Shown in pieces: positions 36,001-44,941 of a DNA stretch of 64,000 nucleotides. The translations under genes and the position numbers were made by a program. The notes below the pieces were generated by a model. That model searched no databases and was not told the DNA's origin. It saw only the letters and a list, made by a program, of their open reading frames with translations. Source of the stretch: Caryophanales bacterium UBA784 (GTDB lineage Bacteria > Bacillota_I > Bacilli_A > RFN20 > CAG-288); contig DBJE01000013.1 in assembly GCA_002297045.1 (NCBI GenBank), positions 1 to 64,000 on the forward strand. The letters run 5' to 3'. The stretch's first letter is position 1; every line of letters starts with the position of its first letter.

Positions 36001-36570
36001 TCTTATCAGCTTGCGCATGGCTATTACACCGACCGTCCGGTCTATAAGATTCTTGGCATTGTCCAAGGCAAGACCAATCTGAAAAAACCGAGTATCTATA
36101 TCATCCGCAACAGAGACTATCAGGATGCGATAGACAATCTGAAGAAGAATAAGGTGACGATTGTCTCCCGGAACGAGAATGAGACGACTTTTGAAACCGA
36201 CTATGACAAAGATAAGTTTGTCGTTCTCAATCTTCCGCTTCAGAATGGGTTTAAACTTGTCTCCCTGACAGAAGATGAGGAAACGGATACTATCAAAGAG
36301 GAAGAAGTGACGGCTTATAAGGCCCAGGGCGGATTCATCGGGTTTATCGCCAGAGCAGGTAAACAGAAGTATGTTCTATCCTATTCTTCGCCGTATTTCC
36401 GTTTTGGCAGGCTGATAACAAGTCTTGGATTATTTGCCACCCTTTTGGTTTTTGGGCTATTTGCCGTCAAGAACCGGACAAGGAAATACCTTGCCCTTGA
36501 TTCACTGAAGAAAAAGAGGGAGGAAGAGCAAAGAAAGGAAAAATTCAGCTATGACGACTGCGAAAAATAA
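33094..36570 (+). CDS. YfhO-family membrane protein
   Basis: 1158 residues. Residues about 60-560 hold around a dozen membrane helices with the family's early GDYSRQ and YDDWHSFFSTGVFPMWD phrases after helix 1, as in YfhO/GT-C-like proteins linked to teichoic-acid or lipoteichoic glycosylation. Residues about 570-1110 form a large extracellular part, followed by one last helix (about 1115-1135) and a Lys/Glu tail. AGG gives M in LNA-M-ASYFFF. No clear ribosome site is seen; TATAAA lies about 16 bases before the ATG. The 3' end overlaps the phosphofructokinase start by 20 bases. Confidence 0.8.
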   Translation: MKENIQKKISRLKRQATELSSSLIKQGKKGFVSFFLRIKKTFREPSEARKTVYWLTLIAVLCYGYTLFNQYCTIPLSGDYSRQERNFIFNGYDDWHSFFSTGVFPMWDRSAFLGIDNIGGNSFYYLFDPFFLILLPFPREWLQTLQGLEFIPKMVIAGRLFYWYLGEFNFSPKNKRLGALAFGFSSYSFGYLWFHFIDSVAFLPLIFLGIERIIKKRDPRIFLVGFFLNARASYFFFAVFMVGGLFYALFRFFQTRKERNERENWSILGCGRISFLIAICLGAFTLLPGLAVAKSRPRTQNNAYLEGIKNASGRKERLKARFTFPSGREQNQLTPLFNFLFMSDSCYSSNLLNVSWYDNCQAGLYATTPMLLMFFVSLIDAIKQKKVSYLLGRAGTLFRIFTPIGFYLFSGFTVAYARYFILPVSWRIVFDLKAVEKRRDLPRSYLDLAAVRTIFLQTICCFLVIYGVNRKPGNFTDTQWDDKRWLIFGSLVWTILVYLVTRPFFHKKQYSYVTLGRMSLDVIVMANLTIYGQGVSTSNQNADIPLTTELVSRLKEEEGGEDYYRIFSDLQDRNTPNISRHLGYSGTSSFHSVYPFGAQEFIDRSRIPYNYQSWLRGLTNRRENRETFLGVKYYIVERVQKESRKDSYGRFLTYDGKNLASSYDIPYGFKNVLDLTQEEEDEIGIRYSSSFKEFLSSPSCDKSLYVNLNFIDFAFGYDNVIDSSWMATNLGYKDEDDDLYFGLSEDINEYPLLRAASISHEDFLKLYGTNSVISGTLYGNGKDIYSYQYYDYNDKKNQIRNASAFQSSLTVYGGKYAYGSSSPIEFYSGTSNKRKATVYAANWVENESGSTSYASCSILNPSDTSCEEEYAKKHPFESANGITAADTVYDLDTLLDENGNKYTTSVPYYSKILIQFTDNDGNYVPLAPEADPSDPLSGSYIGINSDKNIQWRLFDKDDHRISFNHPYYSSYQLAHGYYTDRPVYKILGIVQGKTNLKKPSIYIIRNRDYQDAIDNLKKNKVTIVSRNENETTFETDYDKDKFVVLNLPLQNGFKLVSLTEDEETDTIKEEEVTAYKAQGGFIGFIARAGKQKYVLSYSSPYFRFGRLITSLGLFATLLVFGLFAVKNRTRKYLALDSLKKKREEEQRKEKFSYDDCEK

Positions 36571-37750
36571 TGTTTGCTATTTTCAGTCCGGCGGTCCTAC
36601 CCAGGTAATCAATTCTTCCTTTCTCGGTCTGTTTGATACGTTTAGAAAAGACCCAAAACGAGGAAAGTTCTATGTTTCCCGGTTTGGAGTAAACGGATTA
36701 TTAAATGGTGAACTAGAATCCGTTATCTTTAAGCGTGACTTCTCCTCCCTTCTTTTCACTCCGGGGGCAAATTTCGGCTCTGCAAGAGTGAAACTTCCGG
36801 AAGACTTAAATGCCATCGAGTGGCAAAACATCAGGAAAACGATAGAGAAATATCGGATCGGATATCTCTTCGTCAATGGCGGAAACGATTCGATGGATAC
36901 GGCAAATAAGATTTCCCTTAGGGCGAAAGAAAAGAAAAGGAATCTAAAGGTCATCGGTATCCCTAAGACTATCGATAACGATTTGCTCTTTACCGATCAT
37001 TGTCCCGGGTTCGGATCGGCCGCAAAAAGGGTTGCCAACGCCTCTATTGCCATCCAAAAAGATGACTATTCCTATCAGACTGGACGGATTAATATTCTCG
37101 AAACCAGGGGACGTGACTCTGGGTTTCTGGCTGCTTCTAGTCTTTTAGCTAAGAAGAAAGGACTTGCACCTGATTTTATTTATGTTCCCGAATCTGCTTT
37201 TGATCTGAAAACGTTTCTTGATAAAGCAATCTCCAGATATAAAGAAAAAGGCCATTGCTTTATCGTTGTCTCGGAAGGAATCCGGAATAAAGAAGGAAAA
37301 CTTATTTTAGCATCAAAGGACAAGGATTCCTTTGGCAACATCCAAAATGGAGGGGTTGCGGACTATCTTGCCTCGCTTCTTTCTAATAGGGGCAGGAAGA
37401 CAAGAGGAATCGAGCTCTCCTTGCTTAACCGGGCGGGTACGTTCCTTCCTTCCTTCACCGATATTAAGGAAGCCTATGAATGTGGAAAGAGGGCCTATAT
37501 TTTCGCCACGTTAGGAACCAGCGGAAAAAGGGTAGTAAGGAAACGGCTTTCTTCCAAACCTTATCGGATTACCTATGTAGATGTTCCTCTTTCTAGAGTT
37601 GCCAATAAGGCTAAGAAGATGCCTCTTTCCTATCTTACTACCTCAGGCGACAATATCCGGGATAGCTACCTTGATTACGTCTCTCCTTTGATTCAAGGGG
37701 AAAGGAAGGTCTTCGGTCCTGACGGACTTCTTTCCGTCTTTGGCAAATGA
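36551..37750 (+). CDS. pfp: pyrophosphate-type 6-phosphofructokinase
   Basis: Phosphorylates fructose 6-phosphate in glycolysis. 399 residues, typical of the PPi-using group. The donor site reads GGNDSMDT (about 102-109), with Asp where ATP enzymes have Gly, and the next motif is PKTIDND with Lys, both marks of PPi specificity. ET-M-GRDSGFLA (AGG supplies the conserved Met), VSEGI and the C-terminal RVVRKR region follow. The start is inside the end of the preceding gene, with AAAGGAAAA 8 bases upstream. Ends with TGA, showing that TGA is a stop. Substrate choice is inferred from motifs. Confidence 0.9.
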   Translation: MTTAKNNVCYFQSGGPTQVINSSFLGLFDTFRKDPKRGKFYVSRFGVNGLLNGELESVIFKRDFSSLLFTPGANFGSARVKLPEDLNAIEWQNIRKTIEKYRIGYLFVNGGNDSMDTANKISLRAKEKKRNLKVIGIPKTIDNDLLFTDHCPGFGSAAKRVANASIAIQKDDYSYQTGRINILETRGRDSGFLAASSLLAKKKGLAPDFIYVPESAFDLKTFLDKAISRYKEKGHCFIVVSEGIRNKEGKLILASKDKDSFGNIQNGGVADYLASLLSNRGRKTRGIELSLLNRAGTFLPSFTDIKEAYECGKRAYIFATLGTSGKRVVRKRLSSKPYRITYVDVPLSRVANKAKKMPLSYLTTSGDNIRDSYLDYVSPLIQGERKVFGPDGLLSVFGK

Positions 37751-37805
37751 CTTTAAAACCTTCTTCTTTCTGATAAACTAATATATTTAGGATGGTACTT
37801 TTTTA

Positions 37806-40661
37806 ATGACAGATAATTATAAGGATTATATTGTTGTCAAAGGTGCAAGAGAAAACAATCTGAAGAACGTCAATGTGACCATTCCTAAGAATGCACTTGT
37901 CGTTTTTTCCGGTGTGTCCGGATCTGGCAAATCCACCCTGGCCTTTGATACGATTTTTGCCGAAGGGCAGAGAAGATATGTTGAGTCCCTCTCCTCATAT
38001 GCCCGTAGGTTCCTTGGCGATTTCACTAAGCCCGATGTTGACTCTATCGATGGTCTTTCCCCGGCAATCTCGATTGATCAGAAAACGACCAGTCATAACC
38101 CAAGATCGACAGTCGGAACCGTAACAGAGATTTACGACTATCTCCGTCTTCTCTATGCCCGCATCGGTGTTGCCTATTGTCCTCATCATCATATTCCGAT
38201 TAAGGCTTCCTCCCTTCAACAGATTTACAATGCAATCAATGACAATCCGGAGGGAAGCAAGGTTACCATCTACGCCCCTGTCGTCCAGAACGAAAAAGGC
38301 ACTCATAGGCAGACTAGGGAAAAATTCTTTTCGGCCGGGTTCAACCGGGCAAAAATCGATAATGCCCCTCTTTCCCGCTATGAAACCATCCCGGTCCTGG
38401 ACAAGAATCTTAAGCATACGATTTCTTTTGCCATCGACCGGCTTATCCTGAACAAGGAAAACAAGGATCGTCTTTTTAATTCTCTCCGTGTCGCCCTCGA
38501 TTTTGCCAACGGCTATGTCGTTGCCGAAATCAACGGAAAAGAAACTCTTTATAGTGAACATCAGTCCTGCCCGATCTGCGGGTTTTCCGTGCCTCCGCTT
38601 GAACCCCGGCTGTTTTCTTTCAACAATCCGCTCGGCTGCTGCCCTGACTGCAACGGACTTGGCGTCAAAATCGAGGCCGATCCTTCGTTAAGGATTGCTG
38701 ATCCGACTAAGTCCATCGATGACGGAGCGATTGGCTGTCTTCCTAAGCACAATCATGACACCATAGAGTGGAACGACTTCTATGCTGTCCTCGAGAAATA
38801 TCATATTTCCACGTCTACCCCATTCAACAGACTCTCCCAGAGACAGAAGGACATCATCATTTATGGCCCGAAGGAGCCTGTCCAATATATTTATGAATCC
38901 TCTAATGGTTCTAAGATTGTCAAGAATGTGACGGAAGGACTGAAGGCAAGAATCGACCGTCTTTATCTGACCACGAAGTCCGATTGGAGGAAGCAATACT
39001 ATGCTTCCTTTATGTCTGAACATATCTGTCCGACCTGTAACGGGGCACGTCTAAATGAAAAAGTCCTTTCCATCAAAGTCGGCGGACTGAACATCCATGA
39101 GCTCTGTTCAAGGAGCTTAGATAAGATTTACCAGTTCTTCCAGAATCTCACTTTGACTGAAAGGGAACATAGTATTGCCGATAGGGTCATCAGCGAAATC
39201 AAAAACCGGCTGAAATTCCTGATTGACGTCGGACTTGACTATCTCACTCTTTCCCGTGAGGCGGCGACTCTTTCCGGCGGAGAGAGCCAGCGCATCCGTC
39301 TTGCCACTCAGATCGGAAGCAAGCTTACCGGAGTCCTTTATGTCCTTGACGAACCCTCTATCGGACTACATCAGCGGGACAACGATAAGCTGATTAAGAC
39401 AAGGAAGGAAAGGCGTGACCTTGGTAATTCCCTGATTGTCGTCGAACACGACGAAGATACTATTCTTGCCGCCGATTATTGCGTTGATAGGGGACTTGGC
39501 GCAGGTGACCATGGCGGAGAAGTGATTTATACTGGCTCTCCAAAAGGACTTAGGGAAGACAAGGAGTCCCTCACCGGCGACTTCCTTTCCGGCAGAAAGA
39601 GGATTCCGGTCCCCTGCAAGAGAAGAAGCTACAAGAAATGTCTGGAAATCAAGAATGCCTATTGTCATAACCTAAAGCATATCGATGTCAAGATTCCTCT
39701 TGGCTGTCTTACTGTCGTGACTGGTGTTTCCGGGTCTGGCAAGTCATCCCTTGTCGATGAAGTACTTTATACTACGGCAAAAAGCAAACTCGGATATCAG
39801 TGCGACAAAGGACAATGCGATGATATTCTTAATCTACAGTATATTTCCAAAGTAATCAATGTGTCTCAGGAACCGATCGGACGAACACCGCGAAGCAATC
39901 CTGCTACATATATCAAGGTTTTCGATGATATCCGTGATCTCTTTGCCCAGACCCAGGATGCAAGAATAAAGGGGATGGGGAAATCAATGTTCTCCTTCAA
40001 TAGGAAGGGAGGACGGTGTGAAGCCTGCCAGGGCGCCGGCGTAAAGAGAATCAGTAGGAACTTCCTTCCCGACGTTTATGTCACCTGCGATGTCTGTCAC
40101 GGAAAACGGTACACGGATGATGTCCTAGAAATCCGCTATAAGGGGAAAAGCATCGCTGATGTCCTTGATAGGCGTGCCGAGGAGGCTCTTTCCTTCTTTT
40201 CTGCTTATGCGAACATCACTAGAAAATTAAAGACTCTAGTCGATGTCGGACTTGGCTACAGGAAACTAGGTCAGCCATCTACCACTCTTTCCGGAGGAGA
40301 AGCCCAGCGGGTCAAACTCGCCTATGAATTAGAAAAGGCAAGCGACGGTTCTACCCTCTATATCCTTGATGAACCGACAACCGGCCTTCATCCTTACGAT
40401 ATCGAAAAGCTTGTCTCTGTCCTCAACCGATTGGTCGATGCCGGAAATACCGTGGTTGTCATCGAACATAACCTTGATGTCATCAAATGTGCCGACTATC
40501 TTGTCGACCTCGGTCCGGAAGGAGGCGACAAAGGCGGCAATCTTGTCTTCGAAGGCAGCCCCGAGGATATCAGGAATTGCAAAGCTTCCTATACAGGATA
40601 TTATCTGAAGAAGGAACTGGAGAAGGAAAAGTACCGGAAAGCCGCTCTTTCCGGTGATTAA
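37806..40661 (+). CDS. uvrA: excinuclease ABC subunit A
   Basis: DNA-damage sensor of nucleotide excision repair. 951 residues, full length. Two ABC ATPase halves: Walker A GVSGSGKSTLAFDT (about 35) and GVSGSGKSSLVDEV (about 640), signatures LSGGESQR (about 490) and LSGGEAQR (about 835), Walker B VLDEPSIGLH and ILDEPTTGLH. Zinc fingers CPIC...CPDC (about 255) and CEAC...CDVCHGKRY (about 740). AGG 39411-39413 restores E-M-RDLGN, and another restores S-M-NFLPDVYV. It is a single gene or the first of the hprK group; uvrB is not in the window. Confidence 0.97.
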   Translation: MTDNYKDYIVVKGARENNLKNVNVTIPKNALVVFSGVSGSGKSTLAFDTIFAEGQRRYVESLSSYARRFLGDFTKPDVDSIDGLSPAISIDQKTTSHNPRSTVGTVTEIYDYLRLLYARIGVAYCPHHHIPIKASSLQQIYNAINDNPEGSKVTIYAPVVQNEKGTHRQTREKFFSAGFNRAKIDNAPLSRYETIPVLDKNLKHTISFAIDRLILNKENKDRLFNSLRVALDFANGYVVAEINGKETLYSEHQSCPICGFSVPPLEPRLFSFNNPLGCCPDCNGLGVKIEADPSLRIADPTKSIDDGAIGCLPKHNHDTIEWNDFYAVLEKYHISTSTPFNRLSQRQKDIIIYGPKEPVQYIYESSNGSKIVKNVTEGLKARIDRLYLTTKSDWRKQYYASFMSEHICPTCNGARLNEKVLSIKVGGLNIHELCSRSLDKIYQFFQNLTLTEREHSIADRVISEIKNRLKFLIDVGLDYLTLSREAATLSGGESQRIRLATQIGSKLTGVLYVLDEPSIGLHQRDNDKLIKTRKERRDLGNSLIVVEHDEDTILAADYCVDRGLGAGDHGGEVIYTGSPKGLREDKESLTGDFLSGRKRIPVPCKRRSYKKCLEIKNAYCHNLKHIDVKIPLGCLTVVTGVSGSGKSSLVDEVLYTTAKSKLGYQCDKGQCDDILNLQYISKVINVSQEPIGRTPRSNPATYIKVFDDIRDLFAQTQDARIKGMGKSMFSFNRKGGRCEACQGAGVKRISRNFLPDVYVTCDVCHGKRYTDDVLEIRYKGKSIADVLDRRAEEALSFFSAYANITRKLKTLVDVGLGYRKLGQPSTTLSGGEAQRVKLAYELEKASDGSTLYILDEPTTGLHPYDIEKLVSVLNRLVDAGNTVVVIEHNLDVIKCADYLVDLGPEGGDKGGNLVFEGSPEDIRNCKASYTGYYLKKELEKEKYRKAALSGD

Positions 40662-40726
40662 AGCATTAGTTCTCTCTTTCTTTCGTGTATAATTGAAGAA
40701 GTAACTTATAGATAAGGGGAATCACT

Positions 40727-41662
40727 ATGCTAACTAGTCTGGAATTGTCGAACCATTTTGGGTTTAAAGTCGCCAACGGGGATAGGAATTCCCTTTCCCG
40801 TCCTGTCACAGTTGCGGAAATCGACCGTCCTGGCCTTGAACTTCTCGGCCTTCTTCAGTTCCATCAGAAAAACCGTATCAACCTTATCGGAAATAAAGAG
40901 ATGGCTTTGATTAAGGATTCCGATCCTGATTTTATTTACCATAATTCTTTGCAAATCTGTTCCCAGGAATGCCCTGCCATCATCGTCACCCATAATTCCC
41001 CTATTCCTGAGCCTCTTCTCCGTGCGGCCAAAGAGAAGAACGCACCCTTGTTTTCTTCCCCTGCTGACACGTCTCTGCTTGCTAGTCAGCTTTATGTCTA
41101 TCTTACCGAAGCCCTTGCCCCGCGCACAGCCGTGCATGCCTGTCTTCTTTCCATTTATGGGGTGGGTGTTCTGCTAAGGGGACACTCGGGCGTCGGTAAA
41201 TCCGAGGTTTCCCTTGAATTGATCCGGAAGGGACATAGGCTTGTCGCCGATGACCGGGTGGATATCGCCGATGTCCGGGGACAGCTAATCGGAACCTGTC
41301 CGGAGTCTATTTATGGCAGGAGGGAAGTCCGTGGTATAGGAATCATCAATGTCTCCCGCAGGTTCGGCATCAACTCCCTCTGCAAGCGGGAACATATCAA
41401 AAGGGTCATCAACCTAGTCCCCTTCTCTGAGAATACCCCAAGGGAACGGATTGGAAGGAAGACCGAAAGATATGAGATTCTCGGAGAGTCTATCCCCCTT
41501 GTCAAACTTCCTGTCTCGGCGGCAAGAAACATCGCCGAAATCATTGAAACTGCCGTGACGAACTATAAATTGAAGGATGACGGGTACGATACCGGATATG
41601 AATTCCAGCGTCGTCTTGCCGAAATTTCCGAGAAACGGCTGAAAGATGGCGGAGGAAGATAA
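40727..41662 (+). CDS. hprK: HPr kinase/phosphorylase
   Basis: Phosphorylates HPr on Ser46 and so links glycolytic state to catabolite repression. 311 residues, standard length. The P-loop GHSGVGKSE (about 150-158), RLVADD-x-VDI (about 172) and the family signature EVRGIGIINV (about 203) are intact, and AGG supplies MM before EVRG. The start has GGGG 7 bases upstream. First gene of the hprK-lgt-trxB-whiA run, with short gaps or overlaps. Confidence 0.96.
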   Translation: MLTSLELSNHFGFKVANGDRNSLSRPVTVAEIDRPGLELLGLLQFHQKNRINLIGNKEMALIKDSDPDFIYHNSLQICSQECPAIIVTHNSPIPEPLLRAAKEKNAPLFSSPADTSLLASQLYVYLTEALAPRTAVHACLLSIYGVGVLLRGHSGVGKSEVSLELIRKGHRLVADDRVDIADVRGQLIGTCPESIYGRREVRGIGIINVSRRFGINSLCKREHIKRVINLVPFSENTPRERIGRKTERYEILGESIPLVKLPVSAARNIAEIIETAVTNYKLKDDGYDTGYEFQRRLAEISEKRLKDGGGR

Positions 41663-41663
41663 G

Positions 41664-42791
41664 ATGTTCCTTGGTTATTATCCCGGTATTCCCTTTAAAA
41701 CTCCCATCATCCGGTTTTATGCCATCTTCATTCTTGCCGGCGGCCTTCTCGCCCTCTTTCTTTCCAATTACCATGCTAAGAAGGATGGCTTCCGAGGATG
41801 GGATTTCTTTAATTCTGTTTTTCTTGTTGCCTTCCCTATGGGCATTGTCGGGGCTAGAATCTGGTACGTCATTGCCACCTGGCCTACCTGCGCGCCTACT
41901 GCCGGAAGATGGTATGCCCCTTTTGCCATCTGGGAAGGAGGACTTGCCATTCAGGGAGGAGCCCTGCTTGGGGTCATCTCCGGTGTACTTTATGCTATCT
42001 TCCGAAGAAGAGGCACATCGATTCTGAAAATCAGGGACTGGGCCGTTCCGACCATCCTGGTTGCCCAGAGGCTAGGACGGTGGGGGAATTTCTTTAATCA
42101 GGAAGTCTTCGGCCATTCCGTCTCTCCCTTGGCATGGGACTTCCTTCCTTCTTTTATCACCAATAACAGGCAGAACGGAAACCTGCCTAGGGGAAAGTAC
42201 TATTATGGGGAAGAGGTTCTCGGTTCAGCCTCGGTCAGCCAGGTTCTTCCTCAGGGTTCCCTTGCCGCGCCTCTCTTCCTTGTCGAAGGAAGGAGGAACC
42301 TTCTCGGTTATTTCCTTCTTCAGTATGGATTGAATGCCTTGGAAGGAAAACGCTATGTGGACGGGGATAAATCGTTTGCCTATTTTATTATCTACGGAAT
42401 CGTCCGTATCGTCCTTGAGCCTCTCCGTAATCCTCAGTTCATCAGGTCGAGAAACGATAGCGGTGCAGCGGTTGGGACGAATCATTCTTCCTACCAGTCC
42501 TTTGTCAGGGCAGGCATCTATATCGGAGTCGGGCTTCTTCTTATTGTGCTAAATCATCTTTTCCGCCATAGGGCAAAGAAAGGAAGACTGGATTCCTTTA
42601 AGTGGTTTAAGTCGTGCTATATCGAAGAGGATGCCCAGCTGGTAAGGGAAGTAGGAAAAAAAGAGAGGGACTCTTTGACAAAGAACGAGGAAAGCCCGGA
42701 CAGGGATTTGTCCCTGCTGAAGAAAAAAGAAGAAGAGCTTTCGGCAGGTAAGAATGGCGGAAAGGAAAAAAATAGCAATGAGCATCGATAA
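41664..42791 (+). CDS. lgt: prolipoprotein diacylglyceryl transferase
   Basis: Attaches diacylglycerol to the lipobox Cys of prolipoproteins in the membrane. 375 residues with about seven helices. Key motifs: GARIWYV (about 58), the HGGL-like WEGGLAIQGG (about 87), and signature QRLGRWGNFFNQE (about 133). The start is ATG 41664, one base after the hprK stop and 8 bases after GGAGG; ATG 41646 lies inside hprK without a ribosome site. The last 70 residues are an extra Lys/Glu-rich cytosolic tail not usual in the family. It would process the lipoproteins at 50-54 kb. Confidence 0.95.
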   Translation: MFLGYYPGIPFKTPIIRFYAIFILAGGLLALFLSNYHAKKDGFRGWDFFNSVFLVAFPMGIVGARIWYVIATWPTCAPTAGRWYAPFAIWEGGLAIQGGALLGVISGVLYAIFRRRGTSILKIRDWAVPTILVAQRLGRWGNFFNQEVFGHSVSPLAWDFLPSFITNNRQNGNLPRGKYYYGEEVLGSASVSQVLPQGSLAAPLFLVEGRRNLLGYFLLQYGLNALEGKRYVDGDKSFAYFIIYGIVRIVLEPLRNPQFIRSRNDSGAAVGTNHSSYQSFVRAGIYIGVGLLLIVLNHLFRHRAKKGRLDSFKWFKSCYIEEDAQLVREVGKKERDSLTKNEESPDRDLSLLKKKEEELSAGKNGGKEKNSNEHR

Positions 42792-43710
42792 AAGCAAAGT
42801 GGCCGTTATCGGCCTTGGACCCAGCGGAGTGTCCGCTGCCATTTATCTTAAACGCTATGGAAGGACCCCGGTCTGTTTTGAAAAGGAGAATGTCGGGGGT
42901 AAGGTCAATCTGACCGACCGTATTGAGAATTATCCAGGCTATCGTAAGGGCTCAGGCCCCGAGCTTGCCATGGTCAGGGAGGATCAGCTTTCCGATTTTT
43001 CCATCCCTGTCCGGTATGAGGAGGTTCTTTCCCTGACAAAAAACGGAGACGGAAGCTACCGTCTTAAGACGGTCAAGGGAGAAGAGGACTTTGTCTACGT
43101 CATTCTTGCCATCGGCCTTAAGCCGCGTCCTTTTCCTCTAAAGGGCGAGGAGAAATTCAGCCGCAGAGGAATTTCCTCCTGCGCCATCTGCGATGGCCCA
43201 TTCTATAAAGGAAAGGACGTCATTGTCATCGGAGGCGGGAATTCCGCCTTCCAGGAAGCTATTTACCTTTCTTCACTCTGCTCCCATGTCTCCTTAGTCT
43301 CCCATCATGAAAAGCTGAAGGCGGAGCCTGTCCTTGTCGACCGTTTTAAGTCGTTGGAGAACACCTCCTTCTATGTCCCATATGAGCCGCTTTCCGTTTC
43401 CGGGGAAACCTCTTTTTCTTCCCTGACGAGGAAAAACAGCAATACCGGGGAGGAAGTGACCCTTAAGGCCGACGGCCTTTTCCTTTTTGTCGGGGACAGG
43501 CCGCAGACTTCCTTTGTCCATTTAGAGGGAGTCATGGATGAAAAAGGCTATCTTCTTACCGATGATTTAAGGCAGACAAAGGAAAAGAACCTGTTTGCCG
43601 TCGGTGACTGCCGCAGCACCCCTCTCCGGCAGGTGACAAGGGCGGTAAGTGATGGATCCCTTGCCGCGACAAGGATCCACCGGGATTTTGAAAAAGAAGA
43701 GAATAGGTAA
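42754..43710 (+). CDS. trxB: thioredoxin reductase
   Basis: NADPH-dependent FAD enzyme that reduces thioredoxin. 318 residues. FAD site VIGLGPSGVSAA (about 18), redox pair CAICDG (about 143), NADPH site VIGGGNSAFQEA (about 160), and FAVGDCRSTPLRQVTRAVSDG (about 285). The start overlaps lgt by 38 bases; ATG 42778 (MSIDKSK...) is a fair alternative, with GGAAAGGA upstream at 12 bases. In the longer form the fourth codon is AGG (Met). Confidence 0.93.
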   Translation: MAERKKIAMSIDKSKVAVIGLGPSGVSAAIYLKRYGRTPVCFEKENVGGKVNLTDRIENYPGYRKGSGPELAMVREDQLSDFSIPVRYEEVLSLTKNGDGSYRLKTVKGEEDFVYVILAIGLKPRPFPLKGEEKFSRRGISSCAICDGPFYKGKDVIVIGGGNSAFQEAIYLSSLCSHVSLVSHHEKLKAEPVLVDRFKSLENTSFYVPYEPLSVSGETSFSSLTRKNSNTGEEVTLKADGLFLFVGDRPQTSFVHLEGVMDEKGYLLTDDLRQTKEKNLFAVGDCRSTPLRQVTRAVSDGSLAATRIHRDFEKEENR

Positions 43711-43718
43711 ATTCTGTT

Positions 43719-44687
43719 ATGGAAGCAGGCGAAGTGTCATTCACCCAGCAAGTCAAAAACGAGCTGAGTGTCGGTTCCTATACTTTAGAGGAGAAGAAGC
43801 TCATTCTTTCCGGGTTTATCCGGAACGGGGCGGTCTTTTCCATTGGAAACCATCCTTCCCTAGAGAGGAGAACGGAAATCGCCTCCGTCTGCAAAGTGAT
43901 TTATTCCTCCCTGAAAGAAGTCTTTCATAGGTCTCCACAGATTACCTACGAGAAGAAGACCCGCTTTAAAAAAGGGGTCGTCTATCGGATCTCGGTCAGT
44001 GACAGACGCCTCTATGAGAGGAGGGAGGAACTGGAAATCTTTAAGGACGGAATCGAGCGGATTGCCCCTAAGGAGTGTCTTCACCGAAAGAATTTTCCCT
44101 TCTTCCTTATTGGCTGTTTTTTAAGTAACGGGTCAGTGAACAATCCTTCCTCGAACCGGACTTCCTATTACTTAGAGAGGGCCTTTACCGACAAGGGGGA
44201 TGCCCTTGCCGTCAAGAAAAAGCTTCTGTCCTTCAAGGAAGAGAAGAGCAGGAACTTCAAGTACATCAAGCGGCGGGAGAAACATGTTCTTTATCTTAAG
44301 CGGTCAGATCAGATTTCTGTCTTCCTTTCCTATCTTGGGGCGAACGAAGGCAGGTTTGCCTTCGAGAACGCCCGGATCAGCAAAGAAGAAAGGAATATCA
44401 ATAACCGGTTATCCATCTGCGACAGTGCAAACTACTCCCGCTCTTTGACAAGTGCCGCCCGGGACATCGATGATCTTACCCTTCTTCTTAAGGTAAAGCC
44501 TATCTCCCTTTTTGAGGAAAAGACGAAAGCCGTAATCGAAAAAAGAAGGAGCAGGAAAGAGGCTAACTATCGGGAAATTGCCGAAAGTCTGAACAAGGAT
44601 GGAATTCAGATTTCCAAGTCCGGGGTGGTCCATATCAGGTCTTCTCTACGCGGACAGGCCGAGGAAGTACGCAAACGCAGGAAATGA
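43719..44687 (+). CDS. whiA: WhiA-family DNA-binding protein
   Basis: 322 residues. N-terminal part with the homing-endonuclease-like fold: FTQQVKNELS (about 7), FLIGCFLSNGSVNNPSS...YYLE (about 130-150), and YIKRREKHVLYLKRSDQISVFLSYLGA (about 180-207). C-terminal helix-turn-helix: REIAESLNKDGIQISKSGVVH (about 285-305). AGG gives M in EG-M-FAFEN and EE-M-NINN. It lies directly after trxB; the rapZ and yvcK genes usually found between them in Bacilli are absent. Stops with TGA. Confidence 0.94.
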   Translation: MEAGEVSFTQQVKNELSVGSYTLEEKKLILSGFIRNGAVFSIGNHPSLERRTEIASVCKVIYSSLKEVFHRSPQITYEKKTRFKKGVVYRISVSDRRLYERREELEIFKDGIERIAPKECLHRKNFPFFLIGCFLSNGSVNNPSSNRTSYYLERAFTDKGDALAVKKKLLSFKEEKSRNFKYIKRREKHVLYLKRSDQISVFLSYLGANEGRFAFENARISKEERNINNRLSICDSANYSRSLTSAARDIDDLTLLLKVKPISLFEEKTKAVIEKRRSRKEANYREIAESLNKDGIQISKSGVVHIRSSLRGQAEEVRKRRK

Positions 44688-44690
44688 AAA

Positions 44691-44716
44691 AAGCGGGACG
44701 TTAATCCGCTTTTTTC
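44691..44716 (+). terminator. terminator after whiA
   Basis: Stem AAGCGG / CCGCTT with a 9-base loop, then TTTTTC and further T-runs, starting just past the stop codon. Confidence 0.75.
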
Positions 44717-44889
44717 TTTTGTTTTTTTAAAAAAATAGGCAAAAATCCAAAAAAGGATTTTTTTCTTTTTAAAGAAATGGAAAATGAGCACGCAAATAAG
44801 CATGGTCTAAGGGAAAGTGAGCAGGAAAACAAAAAAATAAGTTTAGAAACCGCTTTTTTTGTAAAAAATTTAAGTAAAAGACTTTAAAA

Positions 44890-44918
44890 ACACCTATCTT
44901 CATTGTAGAATTATCACG
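44890..44918 (+). promoter_or_regulatory. putative promoter of gap
   Basis: TAGAAT near 44908-44913 with TTTAAA 17 bases upstream. A GGAGG site follows before the gap start at a rather long spacing of about 12 bases. The rest of the 254-base gap is AT-rich with no gene. Confidence 0.4.
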
Positions 44919-44941
44919 AAAAAAGGAGGACATTATCACAA

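Noticed and set aside
36551..44687. Possible reassignment of TGA as well
   Set aside because: The phosphofructokinase, whiA, marR and both ABC genes end at TGA at the expected family length, and three ATGA overlaps use it, so TGA is a stop.
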